Assembly: GCF_014650695.1 (NCBI RefSeq)
Contig: NZ_BMVL01000004.1
Span: 357,999-421,998, forward strand
Length of the DNA stretch: 64,000 nt
From: Streptomyces avidinii
GTDB taxonomy: Bacteria > Actinomycetota > Actinomycetes > Streptomycetales > Streptomycetaceae
Direction: 5' to 3'
Part shown: positions 8,846 through 18,800 of the stretch, piece by piece
How the letters are laid out: each line of letters starts with the position of its first letter
How positions within the stretch are numbered: position 1 is the stretch's first letter
Notes under the pieces: generated by a model
What the model was told of the DNA's origin: nothing
Seen by the model: the letters and a program-made list of their open reading frames with translations, nothing else
Databases searched by the model: none
Position numbers and translations under genes: made by a program

Positions 8846-8860
8846 TTTCGCTCTGTGGAA
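8846..8860. promoter_or_regulatory. IclR-type operator, site 2 (one conserved half)
   Basis: TTTCGCTCTGTGGAA matches site 1 at 11 of 15 positions and keeps the CTGTGGAA half. It ends 7 bp before the allantoinase ribosome site at 8867-8873, so a protein bound here would block transcription or translation initiation. Confidence 0.5.
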
Positions 8861-8878
8861 GTAGATGGGGAGGTTCCG

Positions 8879-10222
8879 GTGGCCGACGTGGCTGTGGAAC
8901 TGGTACTGCGCTCGACGCGCGTCATCACCCCCGAGGGGACGCGCGCCGCCTCGGTGGCCGTCGCCGGCGGGAAGATCACGGCCGTGCTGGCGTACGAGGC
9001 CGAGGTACCGGCCGGAGCCCGGCTGGAGGACTTCGGCGACGACGTCCTGCTCCCCGGTCTGGTCGACACCCACGTCCACGTGAACGACCCGGGCCGCACC
9101 GAGTGGGAGGGCTTCTGGACGGCCACCCGCGCCGCGGCGGCCGGCGGCATCACCACGATCCTCGACATGCCGCTGAACTCCCTGCCGCCGACCACCACGA
9201 CCGACAACCTGCGCGTCAAGCAGGAGGTCGCCCGCGCCAAGGCGCACGTGGACGTCGGCTTCTGGGGCGGTGCCCTGCCGGACAACGTCAAGGACTTGGC
9301 GCCGCTGCACGACGCCGGCGTCTACGGCTTCAAGTGCTTCCTGTCGCCCTCGGGCGTGGACGAGTTCCCCGAGCTCGACCAGGAGCAGCTGGCCACCTCC
9401 CTCGCCGAGATCACCGGCTTCGGCGGCCTGCTGATCGTGCACGCCGAGGACCCGCACCACCTGGACGCCGCTCCCGTCGTCCCGGGCCCCAAGTACGCCG
9501 ACTTCCTCGCCTCCCGGCCGCGCGACGCCGAGAACACCGCGATCGGCAACCTGATCGCCCAGGCGAAGCGGCTGAACGCGCGTGTCCACGTCCTGCACCT
9601 GTCGTCCTCCGACGCGCTGCCGCTGATCGCCGCGGCCAAGGCCGAGGGCGTACGGATCACCGTCGAGTCCTGCCCGCACTACCTCACCCTCACGGCCGAG
9701 GAAGTGCCGGACGGCGCGAGCGAGTTCAAGTGCTGCCCGCCCATCCGCGAGGCCGCCAACCAGGACCTGCTGTGGGACGCGCTCGCCGACGGCACGATCG
9801 ACTGCATCGTCTCCGACCACTCGCCCTCCACCGCGGACCTGAAGACCAGCGACTTCTCCACCGCGTGGGGCGGCATCTCCTCCCTCCAGCTGGGCCTGCC
9901 CGCCATCTGGACCGAGGCGCGCCGCCGCGGCCGGACCCTGGAGGACGTGGTCCGCTGGATGTCCGCGGCCCCGGCCGAGCTCGCAGGCCTCTCCCGGAAG
10001 GGCGCGATCGAGGTCGGCCGCGACGCCGACTTCGCCGTGCTCGCCCCCGAAGAAACGTTCACCGTGGACCCGGCCGAACTCCACCACCGCAACCGGGTCA
10101 CCGCGTACGCGGGCAAGACGCTGCACGGCGTCGTGAAGTCCACCTGGCTGCGCGGCACGCAGATCGCCGACCACGGCACCCCGACCGAGCCCACGGGCCT
10201 CCTCCTCGAAAGGCAGAACTGA
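8879..10222 (+). CDS. allB: Allantoinase
   Basis: Hydrolyses allantoin to allantoate. The 447-aa amidohydrolase carries the full metal set: DTHVHV, carbamylated K152 in [10 protein letters not shown], His in IVHAEDP, His in LHLSSS and Asp in VSDHSPST. The allantoinase-type [17 protein letters not shown] stretch separates it from dihydropyrimidinases such as the one at 41.7 kb. The start is GTG 8879 with GGGGAGG 5 nt upstream. The frame stays open further upstream, but that stretch overlaps the operator-like repeats and looks non-coding. Allantoicase follows after 3 nt, so the two are one operon for purine-nitrogen recovery. Confidence 0.95.
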   Translation: MADVAVELVLRSTRVITPEGTRAASVAVAGGKITAVLAYEAEVPAGARLEDFGDDVLLPGLVDTHVHVNDPGRTEWEGFWTATRAAAAGGITTILDMPLNSLPPTTTTDNLRVKQEVARAKAHVDVGFWGGALPDNVKDLAPLHDAGVYGFKCFLSPSGVDEFPELDQEQLATSLAEITGFGGLLIVHAEDPHHLDAAPVVPGPKYADFLASRPRDAENTAIGNLIAQAKRLNARVHVLHLSSSDALPLIAAAKAEGVRITVESCPHYLTLTAEEVPDGASEFKCCPPIREAANQDLLWDALADGTIDCIVSDHSPSTADLKTSDFSTAWGGISSLQLGLPAIWTEARRRGRTLEDVVRWMSAAPAELAGLSRKGAIEVGRDADFAVLAPEETFTVDPAELHHRNRVTAYAGKTLHGVVKSTWLRGTQIADHGTPTEPTGLLLERQN

Positions 10223-10225
10223 CCA

Positions 10226-11344
10226 GTGGCGATTGAATCCTTCACCGGCAACGCGAACCCGTACGGAGGCGGCGACCCGTACGCGGACTACCGCACCGCG
10301 GACTTCCCGTTCACCCAGTACGCGAACCTCGCCGCCCGTGAGCTGGGCGCCGGTGTCATCGCCGCCAACGACGAGTTCTTCGCCCAGCGCGAGAACCTGC
10401 TGATCTCCGAGGCCGCGCACTTCGACCCGGAGGACTTCGGCCACAAGGGCAAGGTCATGGACGGCTGGGAGACCCGTCGCCGCCGCGGCATCTCCGCCAC
10501 CCAGCCCTGGCCGACCCCCGAGGACCACGACTGGGCCCTCGTACGCCTGGGCGCCCCCGGCGTCATCCGCGGCATCGTCGTCGACACCGCCCACTTCCGC
10601 GGCAACATGCCGCAGGCCGTCTCCATCGAAGCCACCAACTGGGCGGGCGCCCTCGCGCCGACCCCGGAGGAGCTCCAGGGCGACGACGTGAAGTGGACGA
10701 CCATCGTCCCCCGCACTCCGGTCGGCGGCCACGCGGCCAACGGCTTCGAGGTGGACGCCCCGCAACGCTTCACCCACCTGCGCGTCAACCAGCACCCCGA
10801 CGGCGGCATCGCCCGCCTGCGCGTCCACGGCGAGGTCCTGCCCGACCCGAAGTGGCTCGACGCCCTCGGCTCCTTCGACGTCGCGGCCCTGGAGAACGGC
10901 GGCTCCGTCCAGGACGCCTCCAACCGCTTCTACTCCCCGCCGACCAACACCATCAACCCGGGCCGCTCCCGCAAGATGGACGACGGCTGGGAGACCGCGC
11001 GCCGCCGTGACAACGGCAACGACTGGATCCGCTACCAGCTCGTCGCCGAGTCCGAGATCCGCGCCGTCGAGATCGACACCGCGTACCTCAAGGGCAACTC
11101 GGCCGGCTGGGCCTCGCTGTCGGTCAAGACGGGCGAGGAGGGCGAGTGGACGGAGTTCCTGCCGCGCACCCGCCTGCAGCCCGACACCAACCACCGCTTC
11201 GTCCTGGACACCCCGGCGGTCGGCACGCACGTCCGGATCGACATCTTCCCGGACGGCGGCTTCTCCCGCCTGCGCCTGTTCGGCTCCCTGACGGAGTCGG
11301 GCGCCGCGGCACTGACGGCCCGCCACCAGGAACTGGGCGGCTAG
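10226..11344 (+). CDS. alc: Allantoicase
   Basis: Converts allantoate to ureidoglycolate and urea. The 372-aa protein has two related beta-jellyroll repeats, seen as MDGWETRRRRG with HFRGN (~80-120) and again as MDDGWETARRR with YLKGN (~250-290). This internal duplication is diagnostic of allantoicase. The start is GTG 10226, directly after allantoinase. No ureidoglycolate lyase follows, so later steps must be encoded elsewhere or rely on spontaneous breakdown. A GC-rich hairpin 14 bp downstream ends the operon. Confidence 0.95.
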   Translation: MAIESFTGNANPYGGGDPYADYRTADFPFTQYANLAARELGAGVIAANDEFFAQRENLLISEAAHFDPEDFGHKGKVMDGWETRRRRGISATQPWPTPEDHDWALVRLGAPGVIRGIVVDTAHFRGNMPQAVSIEATNWAGALAPTPEELQGDDVKWTTIVPRTPVGGHAANGFEVDAPQRFTHLRVNQHPDGGIARLRVHGEVLPDPKWLDALGSFDVAALENGGSVQDASNRFYSPPTNTINPGRSRKMDDGWETARRRDNGNDWIRYQLVAESEIRAVEIDTAYLKGNSAGWASLSVKTGEEGEWTEFLPRTRLQPDTNHRFVLDTPAVGTHVRIDIFPDGGFSRLRLFGSLTESGAAALTARHQELGG

Positions 11345-11357
11345 CCACGCCACGCGC

Positions 11358-11398
11358 GAAGCCCGCCCCGAGGGCCGACACCCCCCGGGGCGGGCTTC
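11358..11398. terminator. Hairpin terminator after the allantoin operon
   Basis: The 13-bp arm GAAGCCCGCCCCG pairs perfectly with its complement at 11386-11398 around a 15-nt loop. It lies between allantoicase and the convergent SDR gene. Confidence 0.85.
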
Positions 11399-11408
11399 CC
11401 GCATCCAG

Positions 11409-11439
11409 CCTCGCCGGCGTTTGAGGCGCGGGGTCCGGG
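11409..11439. repeat. Dispersed intergenic element, copy 1
   Basis: A 31-bp core containing CGCCGGCGTTTGAGGCGCGG lies between convergent genes just past a terminator. It matches 28 of 31 bases of an inverted copy at 56834-56864. From memory, similar sequences are common between Streptomyces genes. I could not search. Confidence 0.65.
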
Positions 11440-11538
11440 CCGGAGCCCCGTGCAGCGGACCCGCGCCGGTCCGCCGGGGGCGCGCCCCCGATCCCCGCCC
11501 GCACGCCCGGCGAGGGCACCGCACGCCCGGCCGGAGGG

Positions 11539-12276
11539 CTACGCGGCGTACCCGCCGTCCACCGCGAACTCCGCCCCCGTGACGTACGAGGCGTCCGGCC
11601 CCGCGAGGAAGGACACCACGCCCGCCACCTCCCCCGGCGCGCCGAACCGGCCGAGGACCGTCATCGCCGCCTGCGGGCCCGCGTACGGTCCGTCCGCCGG
11701 ATTCATGTCCGTGTCCACCGGCCCCGGGTGCACGATGTTCGCGGTGATCCCGCGCCCGCCCAGCTCCCTCGCAAGCGCCCTGTTCAACCCGGTCAGCGCC
11801 GACTTGCTCATGGCGTAGAGCGTCCCGCCCGGCCCCGGCACCCGCTGGGTCATGCAGCTGCCGACGGTGATGATCCGCCCGCCGGGGCCGAGGTGCGCGG
11901 CCGCCGCCTGCGTCGTGTGGAACACCCCGCGCACGTTGACCGCGAGTACGCGCTCCACATCGTCCGGAGCCAGCTCCTCCAGCGGCCCGAGCAGTCCCAC
12001 GCCGGCGTTGTTGACCAGCACGTCGAGCCGCCCGAACCGCCGTACGGTCTCCCCGACGGCGTTCGCGGCCTGAGCGGCGTCCCCCGCATCGGCCCGGAGC
12101 GCGACGGCCCGCCGCCCGAGCGCCTCGACCTTCCCGACGACCTCGGCCGCCGCCTCGCCGTCGCTGACGTAGGTGATCGCGACGTCCACCCCGTCCTCGG
12201 CGAGCCGCAGCGCGACGGCCGCCCCGATCCCCCTGCTCCCACCGGTCACCAGCGCCACGGTGCTGCTGCTGTCCAT
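11539..12276 (-). CDS. SDR-family NAD(P)-dependent oxidoreductase
   Basis: This is a classical 245-aa short-chain dehydrogenase. The cofactor motif is TGGSRGIG (11-18), followed by NNAG, catalytic Ser in VGSCMTQ, YAMSK as the YxxxK pair and PGPVDTDM after it. ATG 12276 is preferred over ATG 12291 because GGAGGA lies 5 nt upstream. FabG-like proteins of this length act on many substrates, so no substrate can be assigned. The promoter side holds GATTG-N10-CAATC (12293-12312), a small inverted repeat that may bind a regulator. It is divergent from the RibD-like reductase. Confidence 0.9.
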   Translation of the reverse strand: MDSSSTVALVTGGSRGIGAAVALRLAEDGVDVAITYVSDGEAAAEVVGKVEALGRRAVALRADAGDAAQAANAVGETVRRFGRLDVLVNNAGVGLLGPLEELAPDDVERVLAVNVRGVFHTTQAAAAHLGPGGRIITVGSCMTQRVPGPGGTLYAMSKSALTGLNRALARELGGRGITANIVHPGPVDTDMNPADGPYAGPQAAMTVLGRFGAPGEVAGVVSFLAGPDASYVTGAEFAVDGGYAA

Positions 12277-12473
12277 GCCGTTCCTCCGCATCGATTGGTT
12301 GCTGCTTCAATCAAATCTCCGCGGGATCAACACCGCTGGCAGGAATCCGACCTGGCGTTCCGGATGTCAGGAGGGGGCGAAACGGTGGGTGCTTGCGTGG
12401 CGTCGCGATGAGTTCCGGTGGGTCCGGGAGTCTGCATTCGTGCAGGGACGGACCGAGCGAGGAGCGCAGAGCC

Positions 12474-13088
12474 ATGGGGAAGCTGACCCTGACCACCTTT
12501 GTGACGCTGGACGGCGTGATGCAGGCGCCCGGGGGGCCCGATGAGGATCCGAGCGGGGGGTTCGAGTACGGGGGGTGGGTCGCGCCGTTCGCCGATGAGG
12601 GGATGGGGGAGTTCATCACCGAGGTGTTCGGGCGGGCCGAGGCGTTTCTGCTCGGGCGGAAGACGTACGAGATCTTCGCCGCGTACTGGCCGGAGCACGA
12701 CGACCCCGCCGACCCGATCGCGGGCAAGCTGAACCGGCTGCCCAAGTTCGTGGCCTCCACCACCCTCGAGGAGCCGGCCTGGGGGCCGGCCACCGTGCTC
12801 GACGGGGAGCACCTGCAGAGCGAGATCGTGCGGGCCAAGGACGAGCTGGACGGGGAGCTCCAGGTGCACGGCAGCGGGCAGCTCGCGCAGTGGCTGCTGG
12901 CCCGGGACCTCGTGGACGAGATCAACCTGCTGATCTTCCCGGTGGTCCTTGGCGCGGGGCAGCGGCTGTTCCCCACCGGCGGGCTGCCGACCGCCTACGC
13001 GTTGACCGGCTCCCGTACGACGCCGGCCGGGACGGCACTCCAGACCTACCGGCCCACGGGACGGGCCACCTTCGGCACGGTCGGCTGA
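12474..13088 (+). CDS. RibD C-terminal/DHFR-like reductase family protein
   Basis: The 204-aa protein has the dihydrofolate-reductase-like fold of RibD C-terminal domains. It opens with TLTTFVTLDGVMQAPGG and contains LLGRKTYEIFA, a VHGSGQLAQWLL segment and FPVVLGAGQRLF near the end. Stand-alone members are common in actinobacteria as NAD(P)H-dependent reductases of unknown substrate and are not true DHFRs. ATG 12474 has GAGCGAGGAG about 9 nt upstream. The gene is monocistronic and divergent from the SDR gene. Confidence 0.85.
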   Translation: MGKLTLTTFVTLDGVMQAPGGPDEDPSGGFEYGGWVAPFADEGMGEFITEVFGRAEAFLLGRKTYEIFAAYWPEHDDPADPIAGKLNRLPKFVASTTLEEPAWGPATVLDGEHLQSEIVRAKDELDGELQVHGSGQLAQWLLARDLVDEINLLIFPVVLGAGQRLFPTGGLPTAYALTGSRTTPAGTALQTYRPTGRATFGTVG

Positions 13089-13099
13089 GCGGATACCCC

Positions 13100-13471
13100 C
13101 TACCGCGGGTCCAGGGCCAGTTGGACCACGCGGCCCTCGCGCAGGACCAGGAGGTCCGGGGACTCGTGTTCGTAGAAGCGGAGGCGGCCGACCGGGCCCG
13201 GTGGGCGGATGTGGGGGGCCAGGAGCAGCAGGAGGTCCTCCACCTCCGAGAGCTGCTCCGCGTGGATCTCCTGGCGAGCGGTCAGGGCCCAGCCGCCGCG
13301 GTCGGTCGGTGCGAACTCGCCTACGAGCATGCCACCGACGCGCCAGGCCGGGCCGCGGGTCGAGAGGAGGCCGTCCGGCGACGTCAGCTGGCGCCGCACC
13401 TCCGCGAGCACGTCGGCGGGCGCGCTGTCGAGCAGGTCGAACGCCAGGTCCAGGGCGTAGAGATCAGCCAT
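13100..13471 (-). CDS. Conserved hypothetical protein, 123 aa
   Basis: I do not recognise the family. The protein is soluble and mixed alpha/beta. It starts MADLYALDLAFDLL, has an acidic stretch around EIHAEQLSEVEDLLLLL and ends with two short beta-rich segments (LRFYEHESPDLLVLREGR). No cysteines or membrane segments are present. The start at 13471 has no good Shine-Dalgarno, but TAGCAT lies 7 nt upstream, so the mRNA may be leaderless. The third-codon G/C bias is normal for a real gene. It is convergent with the RibD-like gene and divergent from the DMT exporter. Confidence 0.65.
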   Translation of the reverse strand: MADLYALDLAFDLLDSAPADVLAEVRRQLTSPDGLLSTRGPAWRVGGMLVGEFAPTDRGGWALTARQEIHAEQLSEVEDLLLLLAPHIRPPGPVGRLRFYEHESPDLLVLREGRVVQLALDPR

Positions 13472-13606
13472 GCCGCCGATGCTACGGGTCCGGGGTCGGC
13501 GGCCCGGAAAAGGGTCGCCCGGCATGATCGGCTCCGGTACGGTGTGCCCCGCACCCGTGCGAGCCGCCGATGTCTCCACCCCCCGAAGACCCGTTGGAGA
13601 CCTCCG

Positions 13607-14539
13607 GTGACCGTCGCCGCGCCACCCCTCGAAGCCGCCCCGCGCCGGGCCTGGCTCGCCGATCTGCCCGTGCTGGCCGTCGCCGTCGTCTGGGGCGGCA
13701 GCTACCTCGCGGCCAAGGGCATCACCACCACCCACACCGTCATTGCCGTGCTCGTGCTGCGGTTCGCGCTCGTGCTGCCGGTCCTGGTCGTCGCCGGGTG
13801 GGCGCGGCTGCGCGCGCTGAGTCCCGCCCAGCTGCGCGGCGCCGGGGTGCTGGGCCTCGTACTCGGGGGGATCTTCCTCCTGGAGACCTACGGGGTCGTC
13901 CACACCTCCGCCACCAACGCCGGGCTGATCATCAGCCTGACCATGGTCTTCACCCCGCTCGCCGAATCGGCCGTCAGGAAGCGGGCGCCCTCCGCCGGCT
14001 TCCTGGGCGCCGCCGCCCTCTCCGTCGTCGGGGTCGTGCTGCTGACCCAGGGCGCCGGCGCCGGGTTCACCGCGCCCAGCGCCGGTGACCTGCTCATCCT
14101 CGGCGCCGCGCTCGCCCGGACCCTGCACGTTCTGCTGATGGCCCGCATCGAGGCCGTCCAGGACGCCGACTCGCTGTCCCTGACCACCGTGCAGCTCGGC
14201 GCCGCGGTGCTCGTCTTCGCCCTGCTGGCCACCGCGCCCGGCACCGGCGACAGCCCCTGGGCCGCCGCGGCCGACTTCGGGCCCGCCGAGTGGGCCGGGC
14301 TCGCCTTCCTCTCCGTCTTCTGCACCCTGTTCGCCTTCTTCGTGCAGATGTGGGCCGTACGCCGCACCTCGCCCTCCCGGGTCAGCCTGCTGCTCGGCAC
14401 CGAGCCGCTGTGGGCCGCCGTCGCGGGCATCGCGATCGGAGGGGAGGAGCCGGGGCTCATCGGCTACGCAGGAGCCCTCCTCGTCCTCGCCGGCACCGCC
14501 TGGGGACGGCGCGCCGTGACGCCGGCGACGACGCCCTGA
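13607..14539 (+). CDS. EamA/DMT-family membrane exporter
   Basis: This 310-aa protein has ten predicted membrane helices arranged as two EamA repeats. The first repeat starts VLAVAVVWGGSYLAAKG, and the second covers ~165-300 with LLLGTEPLWAAVAG, a conserved end-of-repeat motif. GTG 13607 has GGAG 7 nt upstream. DMT proteins export amino acids, nucleosides or drugs, and the substrate cannot be read from sequence. It is not obviously in an operon and is convergent with the Gfo/Idh gene. Confidence 0.88.
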   Translation: MTVAAPPLEAAPRRAWLADLPVLAVAVVWGGSYLAAKGITTTHTVIAVLVLRFALVLPVLVVAGWARLRALSPAQLRGAGVLGLVLGGIFLLETYGVVHTSATNAGLIISLTMVFTPLAESAVRKRAPSAGFLGAAALSVVGVVLLTQGAGAGFTAPSAGDLLILGAALARTLHVLLMARIEAVQDADSLSLTTVQLGAAVLVFALLATAPGTGDSPWAAAADFGPAEWAGLAFLSVFCTLFAFFVQMWAVRRTSPSRVSLLLGTEPLWAAVAGIAIGGEEPGLIGYAGALLVLAGTAWGRRAVTPATTP

Positions 14540-14602
14540 GCGTGGCCGGAAAGCGCCGCAGCCACAGGTGATCACCCGCCGTACTGTGGCCCCGTGCCCC
14601 CC

Positions 14603-15616
14603 TTACAGAGCCGGCAGGTCCGGGAGCTCCTCCAGCCGCACCCGGCGCCGCTCCCTGCGCGAGAGTTCACAGGCCTCGGCGATCCGGAACGCCGCCAGTG
14701 CCTCCCGGCCGTCGCACGCGTTGGGCCCCTCGCCCCGCACCAGGTGGACGAAGGCCGCCAGCTCGGCCTCGTACGCCGGGGCGAAACGTTCCAGGAAGCC
14801 CGTCCACGGCTTGCTCGCCGCGGGCGGACCGTGCGGTTCGGTGGAGGCGATCGGCGTCCGGTCGTCCAGCCCCACGGAGACCTGGTCCAGCTCCCCGGCC
14901 AGCTCCATCCGTACGTCGTACCCGGCGCCGTTGCACCGCGTGCCGGTGGCCGTGACCAGGGTCCCGTCGTCGAGCGTCAGCACGGCGGCCGCCGTGTCGA
15001 TGTCGCCCGACTCCCGGAAGAGCGCCGGACCCGCGTCCGACCCGGCCGCATACACCTCGACCACCTCGCGCCCGGTCACCCAGCGGACCATGTCGAAGTC
15101 GTGCACCAGGCAGTCCCGGTAGAGCCCGCCGGAGGTCGCCAGGTACGCGGCGGCCGGCGGCGCCGGATCGGCCGTCGTCGTCCGCACGGTGTGCAGCCGC
15201 CCCAGGGCACCAGAACGGACCAGCCCGCGCGCCGTTGCGTATCCCGCGTCGAAGCGGCGCATGAAGCCCACCTGAAGCAGACCGCCCGCGGCCGCGACCT
15301 CCCGCAGCGCCGCCAGGGTCCGGTTCAGGTCCGGTGCCAGCGGTTTCTCGCAGAACACCGGCAGCCCGCCGCGCACCGCCCGTACGACGAGGTCCGCGTG
15401 CGCCTCGGTCGCGGACGCGATCACCACCGCGTCCACGCCCCAGGTGAAGACCTGCTCCACGGAGGGCGCGGCGGTGGCCCCGAGCCGGTCGGCGAGCCGC
15501 GCCGCCCGCGCGGGATCGGCATCCGCGAGCAGGAGCGAGCCGGCTTCCCGGTGGCGGGCCAGTACCGCCGCGTGGAAGGACCCGATCCGGCCCGTTCCGA
15601 TCAGCCCGATGCGCAT
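14603..15616 (-). CDS. Gfo/Idh/MocA-family oxidoreductase (inositol-dehydrogenase-like)
   Basis: The 337-aa enzyme begins with the Rossmann motif IGLIGTGRIG, has CEKPLAPD as the EKP motif (~95) and HDFDMVRW in the catalytic region, as in inositol 2-dehydrogenases. It probably oxidises a polyol or sugar with NAD. It is divergent from a sugar ABC operon ending in a ROK kinase, so the imported compound may be its substrate. There is no clear Shine-Dalgarno; CAGGTT lies 6 nt before the ATG and may serve as a -10 for a leaderless transcript. The substrate remains open among myo-inositol, scyllo-inositol and other sugars. Confidence 0.88.
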   Translation of the reverse strand: MRIGLIGTGRIGSFHAAVLARHREAGSLLLADADPARAARLADRLGATAAPSVEQVFTWGVDAVVIASATEAHADLVVRAVRGGLPVFCEKPLAPDLNRTLAALREVAAAGGLLQVGFMRRFDAGYATARGLVRSGALGRLHTVRTTTADPAPPAAAYLATSGGLYRDCLVHDFDMVRWVTGREVVEVYAAGSDAGPALFRESGDIDTAAAVLTLDDGTLVTATGTRCNGAGYDVRMELAGELDQVSVGLDDRTPIASTEPHGPPAASKPWTGFLERFAPAYEAELAAFVHLVRGEGPNACDGREALAAFRIAEACELSRRERRRVRLEELPDLPAL

Positions 15617-15730
15617 GCACTCAACCTGGCCCCGTCGGCGGAACCTGTCAATCCGCCCGCGCATGTCAACCTGCCGGTGCGTGCCCCGATGGCCCTTCAT
15701 GGTCGACTGTGGCGGATACTGAGCGGCTGG

Positions 15731-15793
15731 ACCGGAATGGAGCCGGAATGACCGGATTGGTGACCGGCTCGACGACGGACCGAATTGGTGACG
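15731..15793. promoter_or_regulatory. Imperfect direct repeats in the sugar operon promoter
   Basis: ACCGGATTGGTGACC (15751-15765) and ACCGAATTGGTGACG (15779-15793) match at 13 of 15 bases. Two shorter CCGGAATG copies lie at 15732-15739 and 15743-15750. They sit between the divergent dehydrogenase and the ABC operon, next to the binding-protein ribosome site, which suits an operator array. Confidence 0.5.
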
Positions 15794-15811
15794 AGGGAAG
15801 GGCGCGGCGAC

Positions 15812-16822
15812 GTGGCTAGGGTTCGGACAGGGGTACGCGTCGTGGGCGCCGTGCTCGCGGCGGTACTGGGGGCCTCGCTCGCGGGCTGCAGCAGTACGGG
15901 TGGCAAGCGGGCCGAGGAGCGCGCGAAGGACGCCGCGGCGGGCCGGGCCGCCGTCTCGACCCCGCGCTGGACCTTCGCGATGGTCACGCACGCGGGCGAC
16001 GGCGACACCTTCTGGGACATCGTCCAGAAGGGCGCCAAGGAGGCCGCGGCGAAGGACAACATCAACTTCGTCTACGCCCATGACGACCAGGCACAGCAGC
16101 AGGCGCAGTTCGTGCAGAACGCCATCGACCAGAAGGTCGACGGGATCATCGTCAGCCTGGCCAAGCCCGAGGCCCTCAAGGACGTCCTCGGCAAGGCCAC
16201 CAAGGCCGGGATCCCGGTGATCACGGTCAACTCCGGCTCCGCCCAGTCCGCCGCGTACGGGGCGCTGACCCACATCGGCCAGGACGAGGAGATCGCCGGC
16301 GAGGCGGTCGGCACCGAACTGAACAAGCGCGGCCGCAAGAAGGCCGTCTGCGTTCTGCACGAGCAGGGCAACGTCGGCCACGAGCAGCGCTGCGCCGGTG
16401 CGAAGAAGACCTTCTCCGGGACGATGGAGAACCTGTACGTCGAGGGCACCAACATGCCCTCCGTCCAGGCGGCGATCCAGGCCCAGCTGCAGGCCGACCC
16501 CTCCGTCGATGCCATCGTCACCCTCGGCGCGCCCTTCGCCCCGACCGCGGTCAAGGCGAAGGACGCGGCCGGCAGCAAGGCCGAGGTGGACACCTTCGAC
16601 CTCAACGAATCGGTGGCCCGCGACCTGAAGTCCGGAGCCCTCGGCTTCGCCGTCGACCAGCAGCCCTACCTCCAGGGCTACGAGGCCGTCGACCTGCTCT
16701 GGCTCTACCGCTACAACGCGAACGTGCTCGGCGGCGGCCGCCCGGTGCTCACCGGCCCGCAGATCGTCACCGCCGACCAGGCCGCCGAGCTGGAGGAGTA
16801 CATCAAGCGGGGCAGCCGATGA
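15812..16822 (+). CDS. Sugar ABC transporter substrate-binding lipoprotein (RbsB type)
   Basis: A 336-aa lipoprotein with a short basic start, a hydrophobic stretch and lipobox SLAGC. The mature part is a type 1 periplasmic-binding fold (~55-330) resembling ribose/galactose binders, with [15 protein letters not shown] and [12 protein letters not shown] 15812 is preferred over GTG 15785 because GAGGGAAGG lies upstream and the signal peptide then has normal length. It overlaps the permease by ATGA and heads a five-gene coupled operon. The ligand is probably a sugar or cyclitol, in keeping with the ROK kinase and divergent dehydrogenase. Confidence 0.92.
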   Translation: MARVRTGVRVVGAVLAAVLGASLAGCSSTGGKRAEERAKDAAAGRAAVSTPRWTFAMVTHAGDGDTFWDIVQKGAKEAAAKDNINFVYAHDDQAQQQAQFVQNAIDQKVDGIIVSLAKPEALKDVLGKATKAGIPVITVNSGSAQSAAYGALTHIGQDEEIAGEAVGTELNKRGRKKAVCVLHEQGNVGHEQRCAGAKKTFSGTMENLYVEGTNMPSVQAAIQAQLQADPSVDAIVTLGAPFAPTAVKAKDAAGSKAEVDTFDLNESVARDLKSGALGFAVDQQPYLQGYEAVDLLWLYRYNANVLGGGRPVLTGPQIVTADQAAELEEYIKRGSR

Positions 16823-17858
16823 GCACGGCCAGGCCCGCCGACGGGCTCGACGAACGGCTCGCCCCCACCTCCACCCTGCGCAAACTGCTCGGCCGTCCGG
16901 AACTGGGGTCGGTGGTCGGTGCCGTCGCCGTCTTCGTCTTCTTCTCCATCGTCGCGCCCACCTTCCTGCAGGCCTCCAGCCTCAGCACGATCCTGTACTC
17001 GGCCTCCACCATCGGGATCATGGCCGCCCCGGTGGCCCTGCTGATGATCGGCGGCGAGTTCGACCTCTCCGCCGGGGTCATGGTCACCACCTCGGCGCTG
17101 GTCAGTTCGATGTTCAGCTACCAGATGACCGCCAACGTCTGGGTCGGCGTCGGGGTGTCCCTGCTGGTCACCCTGGCCATCGGCTTCTTCAACGGCTTCA
17201 TGCTGACCCGCACCAAGCTGCCCAGCTTCATCATCACGCTCGGCACCTTCCTGATGCTGACCGGCCTGAACCTCGGCTTCACCAAGCTGATCACCGGCAC
17301 GGTCTCCACCAAGACCATCGCCGACATGGAGGGCTTCTCCTCCGCCCGCGCCCTCTTCGCCTCGCAGTGGACCATCGGCTCGGTCACCCTCAAGGTCACC
17401 GTCCTGTGGTGGTTCGCCATCGTCGCCGTCGCCACCTGGATCCTGCTGCGCACCCGCGCCGGCAACTGGATCTTCGCCGTGGGCGGCGGGGCCGACGCGG
17501 CCCGCGCCACCGGTGTGCCCGTCGTGAAGACCCGTATCGGGCTCTACATGGGCGTCGCCCTGTGCGCCTGGATCTCCGGACAGCACATCCTCTTCTCGTT
17601 CGACGTGGTCCAGTCGGGCGAGGGCGTGGGCAACGAGTTCCTCTACATCATCGCGGCCGTCATCGGCGGCTGCCTGATGACCGGCGGCTACGGCTCGGCC
17701 ATCGGCTCGGCGGTCGGCGCCTTCATCTTCGGCATGACCAGCAACGGCATCGTGTACGCCCAGTGGAACCCGGACTGGTTCAAGTTCTTCCTCGGCGCCA
17801 TGCTCCTGCTGGCCACGCTGCTCAACGCATGGGTGCGCAAGCGGGCGGAGGCGACCAA

Positions 17859-17862
<4 letters not shown>
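16819..17862 (+). CDS. Sugar ABC transporter permease (RbsC type)
   Basis: This is a 347-aa polytopic protein of the branched permease family for monosaccharides, with about 8-10 membrane segments. The conserved [13 protein letters not shown] near residue 75 is the family hallmark (GGIDLSVG in ribose systems), and [18 protein letters not shown] near 290 is the conserved cytoplasmic loop. The start overlaps the binding-protein stop (ATGA), and its own stop overlaps the ATPase start (GTGA). Only one permease gene is present, so it probably acts as a homodimer. Confidence 0.93.

Positions 17863-18796
<934 letters not shown>

Positions 18797-18800
<4 letters not shown>

Larger units (their letters stand above)
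8552..8878. promoter_or_regulatory. Divergent allR/allB control region
   Basis: This is the 327-bp gene-free stretch between the IclR gene and allantoinase. It is locally AT-rich compared with the rest (8711-8760 and 8831-8865), consistent with promoters. Two IclR-like sites were found and are listed separately. CATTCTGTATAGCGAAAT around 8714-8731 could contain a -10 or a third, weaker TTC/GAA site. I see no small ORF with a convincing start here. Confidence 0.6.

Noticed and set aside
8711..12310. Very long minus-strand open frame (1199 codons) across allantoinase and allantoicase
   Set aside because: It is antisense to two clear, motif-complete enzymes, has no recognisable domain and is rich in Arg/Gly/Ala, as expected from high-GC shadow frames.
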